DNA of 64,000 bases from DASSUW01 sp963849695 (GCA_963849695.1 CAWKIT010000032.1:88170-152169); one strand, 5' to 3'; shown: positions 19,545 through 30,422, counted from the stretch's first letter. Made by a program: numbers and translations. Notes: a model not told the origin generated them from the sequence alone.

Positions 19545-20540
19545 CTACAACTGCTCGGACAGCGCGCCGCGCAGGAACTCGACCAGCGCCGGGAAGTCCA
19601 TGTCGGTCGAGAAGCCGGCCGCCCGCCGGTGGCCGCCGCCCCCCGCCGCCCGCGCGATCGCGGAAACGTCGACGCGGTCGTCGGTCGCGCGCAGCGAGAC
19701 CTTGCGCTTCGGCGTGGCGCCGTCGCCCAGCAGGTCGCGCACCAGGCCGGCCACAGCCGTCCCCTCGACCGAGCGCAGATGGTCGACCACACCCTCCGAG
19801 TAGCTCTCGTCGGCGCCGGTGAGCCGGTAGTCGTCGAGCGTGAGGTGGGTCACGGTCAGCAGCCCGCCGTCGTAGCGCTGGACGTTCGACAGCCCGCGCG
19901 CCAGCAGCTCGAGCTTGCCCTGCGGGATCCCCTCGTACAGGCGACGGTAGATCGCGTGCACGTCGATCCCGCCGTCGATCAGCTCAGCCGCCATCTCGTG
20001 CGCGCGCGAGCCCGTGTTCTCGTACATGAAGCGCCCGGTGTCGGTCACCACGCCCACGTACAGCGCCTCGGCGATCGGCTGCGTGACCTCCACGCCGAGC
20101 CCCTTCGCGAGGTCCCACACCATCTCCGCCGTGCACGAGGCGTGCGGGTCCACGTGATTCAGAGTCCCGAACCGCGTGTTGTCGTGGTGGTGGTCGATGT
20201 TGAGGATGCACCGGCCCGAGCGCTCGAGGGCGGCCGCCGGCGTGCGCGCGATGTTGCCGCAGTCCAGGAACACCATGATCCGCTCGGAAAGGTCGGCCGG
20301 CGGCTGGGTGACCAGCCCCTCGAGCCGGATGAACCGGTACTCGTACGGCAGCGGGAACTCGTCGGCGGGCAGGAACGCCACCGAGTCCTTGCCGAGCGCG
20401 GTCAGGATGTGCTGCATGGCGGCCAGCGAGCCGACCGCGTCGCCGTCGGGTCGCTCGTGCGTGGTGAGCAGGAACTTGTCCTGGTCGCGCAGGGTCGCGA
20501 GCGCCTGGTCGCGGGTGGGTCGGGCTCCGTTGTCGGACAC
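19545..20540 (-). CDS. nrnA: DHH-family bifunctional oligoribonuclease / PAP phosphatase
   Basis: The 331-aa NrnA-like phosphoesterase degrades nanoRNA and/or pAp. DHH-domain motifs are TTHERPDGDAVGSL, VFLDCGNI, NIDHHHDNTRFG and VVTDTGRFMYENT; the DHHA1 domain ends with GGGGHRRAAGFS. The start GTG 20540 overlaps the rbfA stop by one base (TAGTG). rbfA-nrnA-truB-ribF is the conserved order in Gram-positives. The frame is intact. Confidence 0.93.
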   Translation of the reverse strand: MSDNGARPTRDQALATLRDQDKFLLTTHERPDGDAVGSLAAMQHILTALGKDSVAFLPADEFPLPYEYRFIRLEGLVTQPPADLSERIMVFLDCGNIARTPAAALERSGRCILNIDHHHDNTRFGTLNHVDPHASCTAEMVWDLAKGLGVEVTQPIAEALYVGVVTDTGRFMYENTGSRAHEMAAELIDGGIDVHAIYRRLYEGIPQGKLELLARGLSNVQRYDGGLLTVTHLTLDDYRLTGADESYSEGVVDHLRSVEGTAVAGLVRDLLGDGATPKRKVSLRATDDRVDVSAIARAAGGGGHRRAAGFSTDMDFPALVEFLRGALSEQL

Positions 20541-20923
20541 TAATGGTTCCCCCGGCCAGGGGTGTTTCCCGGGGGAACCACGTCCTCGGCCTCGCGCTCG
20601 AGCAGCTCCTCGATCCGCTCCGCGCGGTCGAGGGTGTCGTCGTACACGAAGTCGAGCGTCGGCGTGTGCTTGAGGTGCAGCTCGTCGGCCACCCGCCGCT
20701 GCAGGTAGCCGTGCGCCGACCGCAGGCCGTCGAGCGTGCGCCGGCGCACCGCTCCGCCGCCCAGGACGGACACGTATACCCGCGCCTGGCGCAGGTCTGG
20801 GGATGTCTTGACTGATGTCACCGTGACGAATCCGACCCGTGGATCCTTCAGCTCAGACGTGATCACACCGGACAGGACCTCCCTCATGGCCTCGTCCACG
20901 CGCCGCATCCGGCCGCCGGTCAT
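20540..20923 (-). CDS. rbfA: ribosome-binding factor A
   Basis: RbfA is a 127-aa late 30S maturation factor with a KH-like fold. Conserved segments are RRVDEAMREVLSGVI, ELKDPRVGFVTVTSVKTSPD, QARVYVSVLGG and HLKHTPTLDFVYDDTLDRA. The start ATG 20923 overlaps the stop of the DUF503 gene (ATGA). The 3' end carries a 12-bp hairpin and the stop shares a base with nrnA's GTG. Confidence 0.95.
   Translation of the reverse strand: MTGGRMRRVDEAMREVLSGVITSELKDPRVGFVTVTSVKTSPDLRQARVYVSVLGGGAVRRRTLDGLRSAHGYLQRRVADELHLKHTPTLDFVYDDTLDRAERIEELLEREAEDVVPPGNTPGRGNH
20544..20580 (-). promoter_or_regulatory. strong hairpin at the rbfA/nrnA junction
   Basis: TGGTTCCCCCGG (20544-20555) and CCGGGGGAACCA (20569-20580) are a perfect 12-bp inverted repeat with a 13-nt loop covering the last codons of rbfA, just before the TAGTG junction with nrnA. 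It lacks a U tract, so it is more likely an RNA-stability or coupling structure than a terminator; the effect is inferred. Confidence 0.55.
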
Positions 20924-21240
20924 CGTAGTGACTCCAAGTCTTCCCATGACGCAACACGCCGCTCGACCCGCACCCCTTGTGGAAACCGGGCGTCCAACAT
21001 ACGTTGAACGTTGTCCGCAGCCTCCGTGCAGCGGCCCGGCGAGCCGGCCGTAAGCGCTACCGCAAGCGTCGCACGTTGCCACGCATCGTGATGCGCGACC
21101 TCGGCGACGGTGGCGCCGCAGCGCTCCCGCAGCCGCGCCTTCACGCGGTTGAGCTCGGCGCGCTTGCCCTTGAGCGACGCGACGTCCGGGAAGTGCAGGT
21201 GGACGCGCATGAGCACGACGAACGCGGGTTCGTCGGACAC
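20920..21240 (-). CDS. DUF503 family protein
   Basis: This 106-aa protein sits between infB and rbfA, the standard place for the DUF503/YlxP family. The family pattern is visible in LMRVHLHFPDVASLKGKRAE and VAEVAHHDAWQRATLAVALT. The molecular function is not established; the neighbourhood suggests ribosome biogenesis. The start is GTG 21240, three bases before the infB stop; an internal ATG (MRVHLHFPDV) is an alternative. Confidence 0.85.
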   Translation of the reverse strand: MSDEPAFVVLMRVHLHFPDVASLKGKRAELNRVKARLRERCGATVAEVAHHDAWQRATLAVALTAGSPGRCTEAADNVQRMLDARFPQGVRVERRVASWEDLESLR

Positions 21241-21243
21241 GCC

Positions 21244-23576
<2,333 letters not shown>

Positions 23577-23604
<28 letters not shown>

Positions 23605-23840
23605 GTGCTGATGAAGTCTACGGTGTCCTTTGGGATGGTCAGCGGGCCCTTCAGGGCCCGCTGGAAGCCGCCGCGGGCAACCGCGGCGTCGAAGCAATCG
23701 CGTGTCCGATGGACCCAGGCGCCGCGACCCTCGAGGCGCGCCCCCGGATCGGGCACGAGGCGACCCCCCACGGTAGCGAAGCGGTGAAGCAGCGTCCGCG
23801 GGGCGCGCTCACCGCACCCCGCGCACCGCCTCAGAGGCAT
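23577..23840 (-). CDS. YlxR (RNase P modulator RnpM, DUF448) family protein
   Basis: This 87-aa YlxR-like nucleic-acid-binding protein begins MPLRRCAGCGERAPRTLLHR, the family N-terminus with its Cys/Arg motif, and contains GRLVPDPGARLEGRGAWVH. In Firmicutes this family (RnpM) binds RNase P RNA. It occupies the conserved nusA-ylxR-infB position, 13 bp after nusA and overlapping infB by 28 bp. Confidence 0.9.
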
Positions 23841-23852
23841 CTGGCCGGAGAC

Positions 23853-25130
23853 TCAGGCCTGACCGACTACGTCGGTGTCCCTGCCCTCCAGCGCCTGATG
23901 GGAGTCCAGGCCGCAGTAGCGCGAGCTCGGCAGGGCCGCGTTCGGGCACCGGCGGCCGTTGGCGAGGATCGCGTGGCAGCGCCCGCCGAGCTCCTCGCCC
24001 TCCTCCTCATAGCCGCTCTCGCTCTCCTGCTTGGAGAACTCGGTCTCGGACCGGATGTCGACGCGCCAGCCGGTGAGACGGGCGGCGAGCCGGGCGTTCT
24101 GGCCCTCGCGGCCGATCGCCAGCGAGAGCTGGTCGTCCGGCACGATCACCGTCGCCTGCTTGCCACCGTCGTCGACCAGCACCTCGCGCACGCGCGCGGG
24201 ACTGAGCGCCTTGGCGACGAAGCGGGCGGGCTCGTCGTTGTACGGGATGATGTCGATCTTCTCGCCGCGCAGCTCGGACACGACCATCCGCACGCGCGAC
24301 CCTCGAGGGCCGACGCAGGCGCCGACCGGGTCGACCCCGTCGGCGTGCGAGATGACCGCGATCTTCGACCGGTAGCCGGGCTCGCGGGCGACGTTGGTGA
24401 TCTCCACCAGGCCGTCGGCGATCTCCGGCACCTCGAGCTCGAACAGCTTCTTGATCAGCTCCGGATCGCGGCGCGACACGATGATGCTCGGCCCGCGGGT
24501 GGAGGACGAGACCTCCTTGATCACGGCCTTGATCCGCTGCGAGTGGTCGTATCGCTCGCCGTCGACCTGCTCGGACTTGGGCAGCAGCGCCTCGACCCGC
24601 TCGCGCAGCTGCACGAGCGTGTAGCGCGAGTCCGACTGCTGGACGATGCCGGTGATCAGCTCGCCGACGCGGTCGCGGTACTCCTCGAACATCATGTCGC
24701 GCTCGGCCTCGCGGATCCGCTGCAGGATCACCTGCTTGGCGGTCTGCGCGGCGATCCGCCCGAAGTCGTGCGGCGTCACGTCGCGGGTGTCGATCTGGTC
24801 GTCGAACTCGGCCAGGCGCGCGGGGTCGATGTCGGGCGCCTCGGGGATGATCACCTCGCCGGTCTCCGGGTCCACGCGGCGCTCCTCGAGCGTCGCGGCC
24901 TCCTCGGCCTCGTCGAGCAGCTGCTCCTCGAGGTCCGGCGGCAGCAGCAGCTCGTCGACCCGGAAGTCGCCGGAATCGCGGTCCATCCGCACGCGCGCGT
25001 AGCGGGCGGCGCCGGGCTGCTTCTTGTAGGCGGAGAGCAGGGCGTCCTCGAGGGCGAGCATGAGCTTCTCCTCCGAGATGCCCTTCTCTCTTCCGAGGAC
25101 GCGCACGGCTTCGACGATCTCTTGCGACAT
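23853..25130 (-). CDS. nusA: transcription elongation/termination factor NusA with a Cys/His tail
   Basis: The 425-aa NusA modulates RNA polymerase pausing, termination and antitermination. The N-terminal RNAP-binding domain runs from MSQEIVEAVRVLGREKGISE, followed by S1 (EVSSSTRGPSIIVSRRDP marks its end), KH1 (DPVGACVGPRGSRVRMVV) and KH2 (LSLAIGREGQNARLAARLTG). Odd feature: after KH2 comes a Glu-rich linker and a short Cys/His module, GGRCHAILANGRRCPNAALP then SSRYCGLDSHQ, resembling small zinc-binding modules found at the end of unrelated proteins. The start is ATG 25130, 3 bp after the rimP stop. Confidence 0.95.
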   Translation of the reverse strand: MSQEIVEAVRVLGREKGISEEKLMLALEDALLSAYKKQPGAARYARVRMDRDSGDFRVDELLLPPDLEEQLLDEAEEAATLEERRVDPETGEVIIPEAPDIDPARLAEFDDQIDTRDVTPHDFGRIAAQTAKQVILQRIREAERDMMFEEYRDRVGELITGIVQQSDSRYTLVQLRERVEALLPKSEQVDGERYDHSQRIKAVIKEVSSSTRGPSIIVSRRDPELIKKLFELEVPEIADGLVEITNVAREPGYRSKIAVISHADGVDPVGACVGPRGSRVRMVVSELRGEKIDIIPYNDEPARFVAKALSPARVREVLVDDGGKQATVIVPDDQLSLAIGREGQNARLAARLTGWRVDIRSETEFSKQESESGYEEEGEELGGRCHAILANGRRCPNAALPSSRYCGLDSHQALEGRDTDVVGQA

Positions 25131-25133
25131 GCC

Positions 25134-25550
25134 TCAGTCCCCCACGAGGTTCGATCGGTCAATATCGGTGTAGGCGATCGAGACGACGCCGGTCTCGGCG
25201 GCGACGGTCACGCCGTCGTCGCCCGCGTCGAGCAGTTCGCCTGTGAACGAGCGCCGCCCGTCGCGGGCGTCGCGCGTGCGCACGCGCGCGCGCCGGCCGA
25301 CGTAGCGGCGGAAATGCTCGGGCTTGGTGAGCGGTCGCTCGACGCCGGGCGAGGAGACCTCGAGCGCGTATTTCTCGCGCACCTCCGGCAGTTGCTTGGT
25401 GACGCGCTCGCACATGTCGAGCGTCACGCCGTCCGGGTGATCGATGAAGAGCCTGACGAGCTTGCCCCCCACGACCTCTGCCAGCAGCACCTCGACCCCC
25501 GGCTCCGCCGTCGAGAGCCGGGCTTCGATATCTGCCTGGATCGTGCTCAT
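25134..25550 (-). CDS. rimP: ribosome maturation factor RimP
   Basis: This 138-aa RimP aids 30S assembly. Segments VRLFIDHPDGVTLDMCERVT and YALEVSSPGVERPLTKPEHF are the family signatures, followed by the SH3-like C-terminal domain (GELLDAGDDGVTVAAETG). It opens the rimP-nusA-ylxR-infB operon. The start is taken as ATG 25550 (MSTIQADIEARL); ATG 25568 is possible but would lie in the base of the upstream terminator hairpin. Confidence 0.93.
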   Translation of the reverse strand: MSTIQADIEARLSTAEPGVEVLLAEVVGGKLVRLFIDHPDGVTLDMCERVTKQLPEVREKYALEVSSPGVERPLTKPEHFRRYVGRRARVRTRDARDGRRSFTGELLDAGDDGVTVAAETGVVSIAYTDIDRSNLVGD

Positions 25551-25568
25551 CAGATTCCCCATCTTCAT

Positions 25569-25596
25569 GAAAAAAGCGGGCCAGCGCCCGCTTTTC
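25569..25596 (-). terminator. intrinsic terminator / attenuator before rimP
   Basis: AAAAGCGGGC (25572-25581) and GCCCGCTTTT (25586-25595) form a perfect 10-bp stem with a 4-nt loop; on the minus strand it is followed by a six-T run. It ends about 19 bases before the rimP start and lies downstream of a possible extended -10 promoter at 25631-25639, so it sits in the rimP-nusA leader. It could also stop transcription from the TPR gene. As NusA modulates termination, an autoregulatory attenuator is a reasonable hypothesis. Confidence 0.75.
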
Positions 25597-25630
25597 CGTG
25601 GCCTGTCGGCCGACAAAAAGCTGTGGGGTA

Positions 25631-25639
25631 TTTATAGCA
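25631..25639 (-). promoter_or_regulatory. possible extended -10 promoter of the rimP-nusA operon
   Basis: On the minus strand the sequence TGCTATAAA reads as an extended -10 (TG-n-TATAAA) in an otherwise very GC-rich stretch, 81 bp upstream of rimP. No good -35 is seen at 16-18 bp. Transcription from here would pass through the terminator hairpin at 25569-25596. Confidence 0.4.
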
Positions 25640-25668
25640 CCGGAGGGGCCTACGCAGCCTTCGCTGCA

Positions 25669-25722
25669 CGGCAAAAGCCGAGGCGCGATTTGGGCTGGCA
25701 GACGGTCAGGCGGCTTTTGCCG
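25669..25722 (-). terminator. inverted repeat at the end of the TPR gene
   Basis: CGGCAAAAGCCG (25669-25680) and CGGCTTTTGCCG (25711-25722) are a perfect 12-bp inverted repeat 30 bp apart spanning the TPR-gene stop codon; each arm is itself nearly self-complementary. It may terminate or protect the TPR transcript. There is no long U tract, so the role is uncertain. Confidence 0.4.
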
Positions 25723-26065
25723 CACGCTCTCTGTAGATGCGGTAGTCGCGCCGCTCGGGGCGCAGATGGGACGCGAGCGTGAGCGGTTTGCGGGCCTCCG
25801 CGAGGCGGCCCAGCTCCATCAGGGCGCGCCCCAGGCAGAACAGCGCATAGTCGTTGGTCGGCGCCCGCTCGACGACCGCCTCGAACTCCACCCGCGCCTC
25901 CTCGAACTGGCGCGAGCGGAAGTAGGCACGACCGAGCGCCTCGCGGATCGAGGTCTTCCCCGGCTCCAGCTCGGCAGCCTTGGAGAGAGGCACCGTCGCC
26001 GAGTTGAAGTCCCCCGCCTCCAGGAGCGCCGTGCCGCGCTTGAACAGGTCGTACACGTCGTCCAT
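25706..26065 (-). CDS. small tetratricopeptide-repeat protein
   Basis: This 119-aa protein is made of about three TPR units: YDLFKRGTALLEAGDFNSAT, REALGRAYFRSRQFEEARVE and YALFCLGRALMELGRLAEAR. TPRs mediate protein-protein contacts; the partner is unknown. The start is ATG 26065, 17 bases after the transglutaminase gene stop, so it may belong to the moxR operon end. No signal peptide or membrane segment is seen. Confidence 0.8.
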   Translation of the reverse strand: MDDVYDLFKRGTALLEAGDFNSATVPLSKAAELEPGKTSIREALGRAYFRSRQFEEARVEFEAVVERAPTNDYALFCLGRALMELGRLAEARKPLTLASHLRPERRDYRIYRERAAKAA

Positions 26066-26082
26066 GGAGCACCGAGTGTAGG

Positions 26083-28338
26083 TCAGCGCGCCCGCGGCGG
26101 GAGCGCCCACCATGCGCGCACCCGGCCGCCGAGCCCCATGCCGCGCGCCAGCTCGGCCCGCAGCCCGCGGCGCTGCGCCGAGGTCGGGGAGCCCTGCCGG
26201 CCGCCGTAGCGCAGGTCGCGCACGGCGCGCACGTAGCCGGCCGCGGCGGGGCTGCGGGCGAACCGCTCCTCGAGCGAGCGCAGGGTGGTGGCCGGACCCG
26301 AATAGCGGTTCGTGCGCCGCAGCGCCCGCTCCAGCTCGGCGACCGCGACCGCCGCCGGCGGGGTCGCCGCGCGGCGCCGGCGCCGGCGCCACAGCAGCAC
26401 GCCGCCCGCCGCGAACGCGAGCGCGGCCAGCGCGCCGAGCGCGATCAGGACCCACGACGGGCCCTCGTCGGCGGCGAGCGCCCGCCGGCCGGGATCGGAC
26501 GGCACGTCGCCGCCGAGGCTCGGCGGGCCGATTCCCGCGCTCGCGCCACCGCCGGCGTCGGCTTCGTCGGGCTGCGAGCGCGGCGGCGCGTCGGCCGGCG
26601 TCGGGTCGAACGTGACCCAGCCGATGCCGCCGTACCAGACCTCGACCCACGAGTGGGCGTCCAGGTCGCGCACCACGTACTCGCGCGTCTTGCTGTCGAG
26701 CGAGCCCGAGGTGAAGCCGGTCACCACCCGCGCCGGCACACCGGCCATCCGCAGCAGCAGCGCCATCGCGCCCGAGTACTGCTGGCAGTAGCCGCGCTTG
26801 GCGTCGAACAGGAAGCCCTCCAGGTTGAACGCCGACGCCGGCGGCGTCTCCGTGTACGCGAACCCGCGCCGCAGGTACCGGAGCACGGCCTGCACGAGGT
26901 CCTCCTGGGTCTCGGCCTGACGGCGGAGCTGTTGCGAGAGGTCCCATGTGCGCCGGTAGGGACCCTCCGCGAGCACGCGGTTGGCAACTGCAGGCGGCAC
27001 CGCCTGCGTGTTGCCCGAGGTGCGCGCCTCGACCGTCGTGAGCTCGTCCTCGAAGGCCGGGAAATAGAACTCGTAGCGCGGCGCGCCGGTCTGGATCCTG
27101 TCCCCGGCCGGCAGAACGAGCCGCCGGAACGGGGCCAGGTCGACTTGCGCGGCGTCGTTGGGAGCCTCGCGACGCTCGCTCTCGTTCGTCGACGGCGTGT
27201 ATACGCTCGCGCTGTAGGCGTCGCCGCGGCGCAGCGTGCGCCCGGCGACCCACGTGCCGTCACCGCGCGGCGTCTCGCGGATGGTCGGCGCGTCGACGGA
27301 GTCGGCGTAGCCGGCGGTGACGTACTCACGGCTGGCGAGGTTGCGGATCGTGACGCTGATCTCCTGCATGCCCTCGTCGATCGCCTCTTCGTCCTGGGGC
27401 AGCCCGGGGTCGTCGTCTCGCGAGGGTTCCTGGGCCCAGTACAGGCCGTCGAAGCCGTCGAGGTTGGCGGCCTTCCAGTACGCCGGCCGCCGCTCGGCGC
27501 GCACGCGCAGCAGCTCGCGGCCGTCGCGCGGCCAGTCGAGCGGGCCGTAGGTGTGGTCCCACGAGAAGGCCGTCGAGCGCGCGGAGGCCGCGCCCAGCGC
27601 CCAGCTCTCGTAGTCCCACCACGGCGTGTCGCGGTCCAGGGCCGGCGCGAGCATCAGCGCCAGCACGGCGATGCCGGCGGCCACCAGGCCGGCGTTGCTC
27701 GCGTCGCCGACGCGCAGCTTCTCGAGCCGCAGGAACGCGAGCACGAGCAGCGCCAGCGCGGCGCCGCGCAGGAACTCGTTCTCGAAGTCGAGCGAGACCG
27801 CGGGCACCGCGTAGAGCGCCACCAGCAGCGTGAGCGCGAGGCCGGGGAAGCCGATCCGCCCGCGGCGCGGCCAGAAGGCGGCGATCGCGGCGGCGGTCAC
27901 GAGCACGGTGCCGCCGAGCGGGATCACCGTGCGCGTCCACTCGTCGACGCCGCGGTACGGCACGCGCACGCCGGGGAGCGACTCGACCCCGCGGCTGATG
28001 CCGGAGGCGAGCGAGCCCCAGCGGTCGGGCCGCAGCAGCTCGTCGGCGATGCCGCCGCCGAGCAGCGCGAGGGCGAGGGCGACGAAGCTGGTCGCGATCG
28101 CGGCCGCCGGCCGCGCGCGGTCGTCGAGGCGCCCGGCGTACAGGAGGCCGATGATCGCCAGCGAAGCGGCGCCGAGCGCGTACAGCGCGCGCTCGGGCGC
28201 CGGCGGGTCCAGCAGGACCATCCAGTGCAGTCCGCCGAAGCCCGCGAGCGCGAGGAAGGCGAGCCCGCGCGCGAGCGGCACGGGGAGCGTCGGATCGCTT
28301 TCCACCGCGCGCGGGGCGCGTGCGGCGACCGCGGTCAT
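26083..28338 (-). CDS. membrane transglutaminase-like protein (DUF3488/TgpA type)
   Basis: This 751-aa membrane protein has about six to eight N-terminal TM segments (FLALAGFGGLHWMVLL through AALALLVLAFLRLEKLR), an extracytoplasmic transglutaminase-like domain and a further TM (VLIALGALAALAFAAGGVLL) before a basic C-terminal DUF4129-like tail. The Cys-His-Asp core is in RGYCQQYSGAMALLLRMAG (Cys), DLDAHSWVEVWY (His) and TFDPTPAD (Asp). It usually accompanies MoxR and DUF58 genes. The start ATG 28338 overlaps the DUF58 stop (ATGA). The substrate is unknown. Confidence 0.88.
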   Translation of the reverse strand: MTAVAARAPRAVESDPTLPVPLARGLAFLALAGFGGLHWMVLLDPPAPERALYALGAASLAIIGLLYAGRLDDRARPAAAIATSFVALALALLGGGIADELLRPDRWGSLASGISRGVESLPGVRVPYRGVDEWTRTVIPLGGTVLVTAAAIAAFWPRRGRIGFPGLALTLLVALYAVPAVSLDFENEFLRGAALALLVLAFLRLEKLRVGDASNAGLVAAGIAVLALMLAPALDRDTPWWDYESWALGAASARSTAFSWDHTYGPLDWPRDGRELLRVRAERRPAYWKAANLDGFDGLYWAQEPSRDDDPGLPQDEEAIDEGMQEISVTIRNLASREYVTAGYADSVDAPTIRETPRGDGTWVAGRTLRRGDAYSASVYTPSTNESERREAPNDAAQVDLAPFRRLVLPAGDRIQTGAPRYEFYFPAFEDELTTVEARTSGNTQAVPPAVANRVLAEGPYRRTWDLSQQLRRQAETQEDLVQAVLRYLRRGFAYTETPPASAFNLEGFLFDAKRGYCQQYSGAMALLLRMAGVPARVVTGFTSGSLDSKTREYVVRDLDAHSWVEVWYGGIGWVTFDPTPADAPPRSQPDEADAGGGASAGIGPPSLGGDVPSDPGRRALAADEGPSWVLIALGALAALAFAAGGVLLWRRRRRRAATPPAAVAVAELERALRRTNRYSGPATTLRSLEERFARSPAAAGYVRAVRDLRYGGRQGSPTSAQRRGLRAELARGMGLGGRVRAWWALPPRAR

Positions 28339-29429
28339 CCCGCCACCGCCTCCATCGCGGCTGCCGCACCGGCGCGCGTGGTGAGGAAGCCCTGGCATCC
28401 GGCGACCTCGAACACGGCGCGGCGGTTGGGCAGCGCTCCCGGGATCACGAGGATGCACCCGCCCGGCGTGCGGCCGAGCCCGCGCGGCGGGCGGTCGATC
28501 GGGCGCGCCGCCACCAGCACGACGAGGCCGCGGCGGTTCTGCGCGGCGACCAGAGACGGGCCGGTCGACTCGTCGAGCAGCGCCAGCCGCACGTGCGCCG
28601 CCGGCCACGCCAGCAGGTCCTTCTCGATCACGTGCGCGCGGCGGTCGCCGGGCAGCAGCAGCGAGCAGCCGGTTCGGCGCGCGAAGTGCACGGCCAGCGA
28701 CCCGGCGGCGCGGACCGCGTTGTCGAGCGCGTCCGGCGACGTCGGCGCGCGCGGGTCGAGCACCACGAGCGGCCGCGAGTCGGCCTCCGAGATCAGCTTG
28801 CGCTCCATCAGGCCGTGGCCCCGCGCCACCGCCGGCCAGTGGATGCGCGAGGCGGGCGACCCGGGCCGGTGCTCGCGCAGGCCGTCGAGCTCGGTCTCGG
28901 CGGCCGCGATCAGCGCGGCGCGCGCGTGCGCGGGTGTCGCGTCGCCGCCGCCGGCGGTGGCGCGCACCGGCAGCACGCGGGGGAGCACGAGGATCTCGTC
29001 GCCGGTCGCGCCGGTCACCACGCGCTGGGCGAGCCCGAACGGGTCGCGCAGGACGAGCGCGGGCGGCGCGAGCCGGCGGCGGCCGCGGCGCCCGAACGTC
29101 ACCTCCACCCGCACGCGCGCGGACTTCTTGCCGGCGCGGAAGCGCACCGGCTCGGGCAGCAGCGGCTCGTCGATCCAGCCCGGCGGGAGCGGCAGCCGGC
29201 CGGCGGTGGCGCGGATCCGCACCTCGAGCGGCTGCTCCTCGAGCACGCTGCGGGCGCCGAGCTCGCGCCGGACCTGCGCTCCCCACGAGCCGGCCCCGAT
29301 CCAGCCCGCGGCGCCGAGCCCGAGCAGCGCCAGGGCCGAGCCCGTGACGTAGAGCGGCTCAGCGTCGAACGTGCCCGCCACAACCAGCAGCAGGACCCCG
29401 AGGGCCGCGCATCCGAGCGCAGACCGCAC
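28335..29429 (-). CDS. DUF58 domain protein
   Basis: This 364-aa protein has two N-terminal TM segments (LGVLLLVVAGTF, LYVTGSALALLGLGAAGWI) and a DUF58 C-terminal region (PGSPASRIHWPAVARGHGLM is the conserved block, then LVVLDPRAPTSPDALDNAVR). The DUF58 fold resembles von Willebrand A. It belongs to the moxR-DUF58-transglutaminase set, whose function in envelope protein assembly or stress is only broadly known. The start is GTG 29429, 13 bases after moxR. Confidence 0.88.
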   Translation of the reverse strand: MRSALGCAALGVLLLVVAGTFDAEPLYVTGSALALLGLGAAGWIGAGSWGAQVRRELGARSVLEEQPLEVRIRATAGRLPLPPGWIDEPLLPEPVRFRAGKKSARVRVEVTFGRRGRRRLAPPALVLRDPFGLAQRVVTGATGDEILVLPRVLPVRATAGGGDATPAHARAALIAAAETELDGLREHRPGSPASRIHWPAVARGHGLMERKLISEADSRPLVVLDPRAPTSPDALDNAVRAAGSLAVHFARRTGCSLLLPGDRRAHVIEKDLLAWPAAHVRLALLDESTGPSLVAAQNRRGLVVLVAARPIDRPPRGLGRTPGGCILVIPGALPNRRAVFEVAGCQGFLTTRAGAAAAMEAVAG

Positions 29430-29441
29430 GGCCCGCCGCCC

Positions 29442-30422
29442 CTAGAGCGCCGGCGTGGCCGCGATCGCGTCGGCCACAATCGTCGCTCGCTCGACCCCGG
29501 CCGCCTCGGGGACGAGCATCAACCGGTGCGCGAGCACCGTCTCGGAGAGCGCCTGCACGTCGTCGGGCAGCGCGTGGTCGCGCCCCTGCACGAGCGCGCG
29601 CGCCTTGGCCGCGCGCAGCAGCATGAGGCCGGCGCGCGGCGACGCCCCGAGCTCGACGCGCCCGTCCGCGCGCGTGTGGCGCAGCAGCGCGACGATGTAG
29701 TCGCGCAGCGCGCGCGACGCGTGCACGCCGTGCGCCGCCTCGACCGCCTCGACCACTTCGGCGCGGTCGGCGACCGCCTCGAGGTCGAGCACGCGGTCGC
29801 CCGCCTCGTGCCCGGCCAGCATCCCTGCCTCCTCCTCGGCGTTCGGATAGCCGAGCGAGACGCGGATCATGAAGCGGTCGACCTGCGCCTCCGGCAGCGG
29901 GTAGGTGCCCTCGTACTCGACCGGATTCTGGGTCGCGAACACCATGAACGGTCGCGCCAGCTCGTGCGAGATGGCATCGACCGTCACCTGGCGCTCCTGC
30001 ATGCACTCGAGCAGCCCGGACTGGGTCTTCGGCGACGCGCGGTTGATCTCGTCGACGATCACGATGTTGGCGAAGATCGGGCCGGGCCGGAACTCGAACC
30101 GCGTCTCGCGCTGGTTGTAGACGTTGGTGCCGACGATGTCGGCCGGCAGCAGGTCGGCCGTGCACTGCACGCGCGCGAACTGGCAGTCGACCGACCGCGA
30201 CAGCGCGCGGGCGAGCGCGGTCTTGCCGACGCCCGGGTAGTCCTCCACCAGGATGTGACCCTCGGCGAGGAGCGAGACGATCACGTGCTCGAGCACGTCA
30301 TCCGTGACCTTCACCGCCCGCCGGATGTTGTCGGCGATCCGGCCGGCGACCGAGACTGCGGCATCCACCTGCTCGGGAGCGACGGTCCGCTCAGCCTCTG
30401 GCGTGGGCTCGAGGGGTTCCAT
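29442..30422 (-). CDS. MoxR family AAA+ ATPase
   Basis: The 326-aa MoxR chaperone-like ATPase has Walker A EDYPGVGKTALARAL, Walker B IVIVDEINRASPKTQ, sensor 1 VFATQNPVEYEGTYPLPEAQ and arginine finger region DRFMIRVSLGYP. It opens the moxR-DUF58-transglutaminase operon directly after coaBC (stop at 30423). It likely remodels or activates metal- or VWA-domain partners. Confidence 0.92.
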   Translation of the reverse strand: MEPLEPTPEAERTVAPEQVDAAVSVAGRIADNIRRAVKVTDDVLEHVIVSLLAEGHILVEDYPGVGKTALARALSRSVDCQFARVQCTADLLPADIVGTNVYNQRETRFEFRPGPIFANIVIVDEINRASPKTQSGLLECMQERQVTVDAISHELARPFMVFATQNPVEYEGTYPLPEAQVDRFMIRVSLGYPNAEEEAGMLAGHEAGDRVLDLEAVADRAEVVEAVEAAHGVHASRALRDYIVALLRHTRADGRVELGASPRAGLMLLRAAKARALVQGRDHALPDDVQALSETVLAHRLMLVPEAAGVERATIVADAIAATPAL

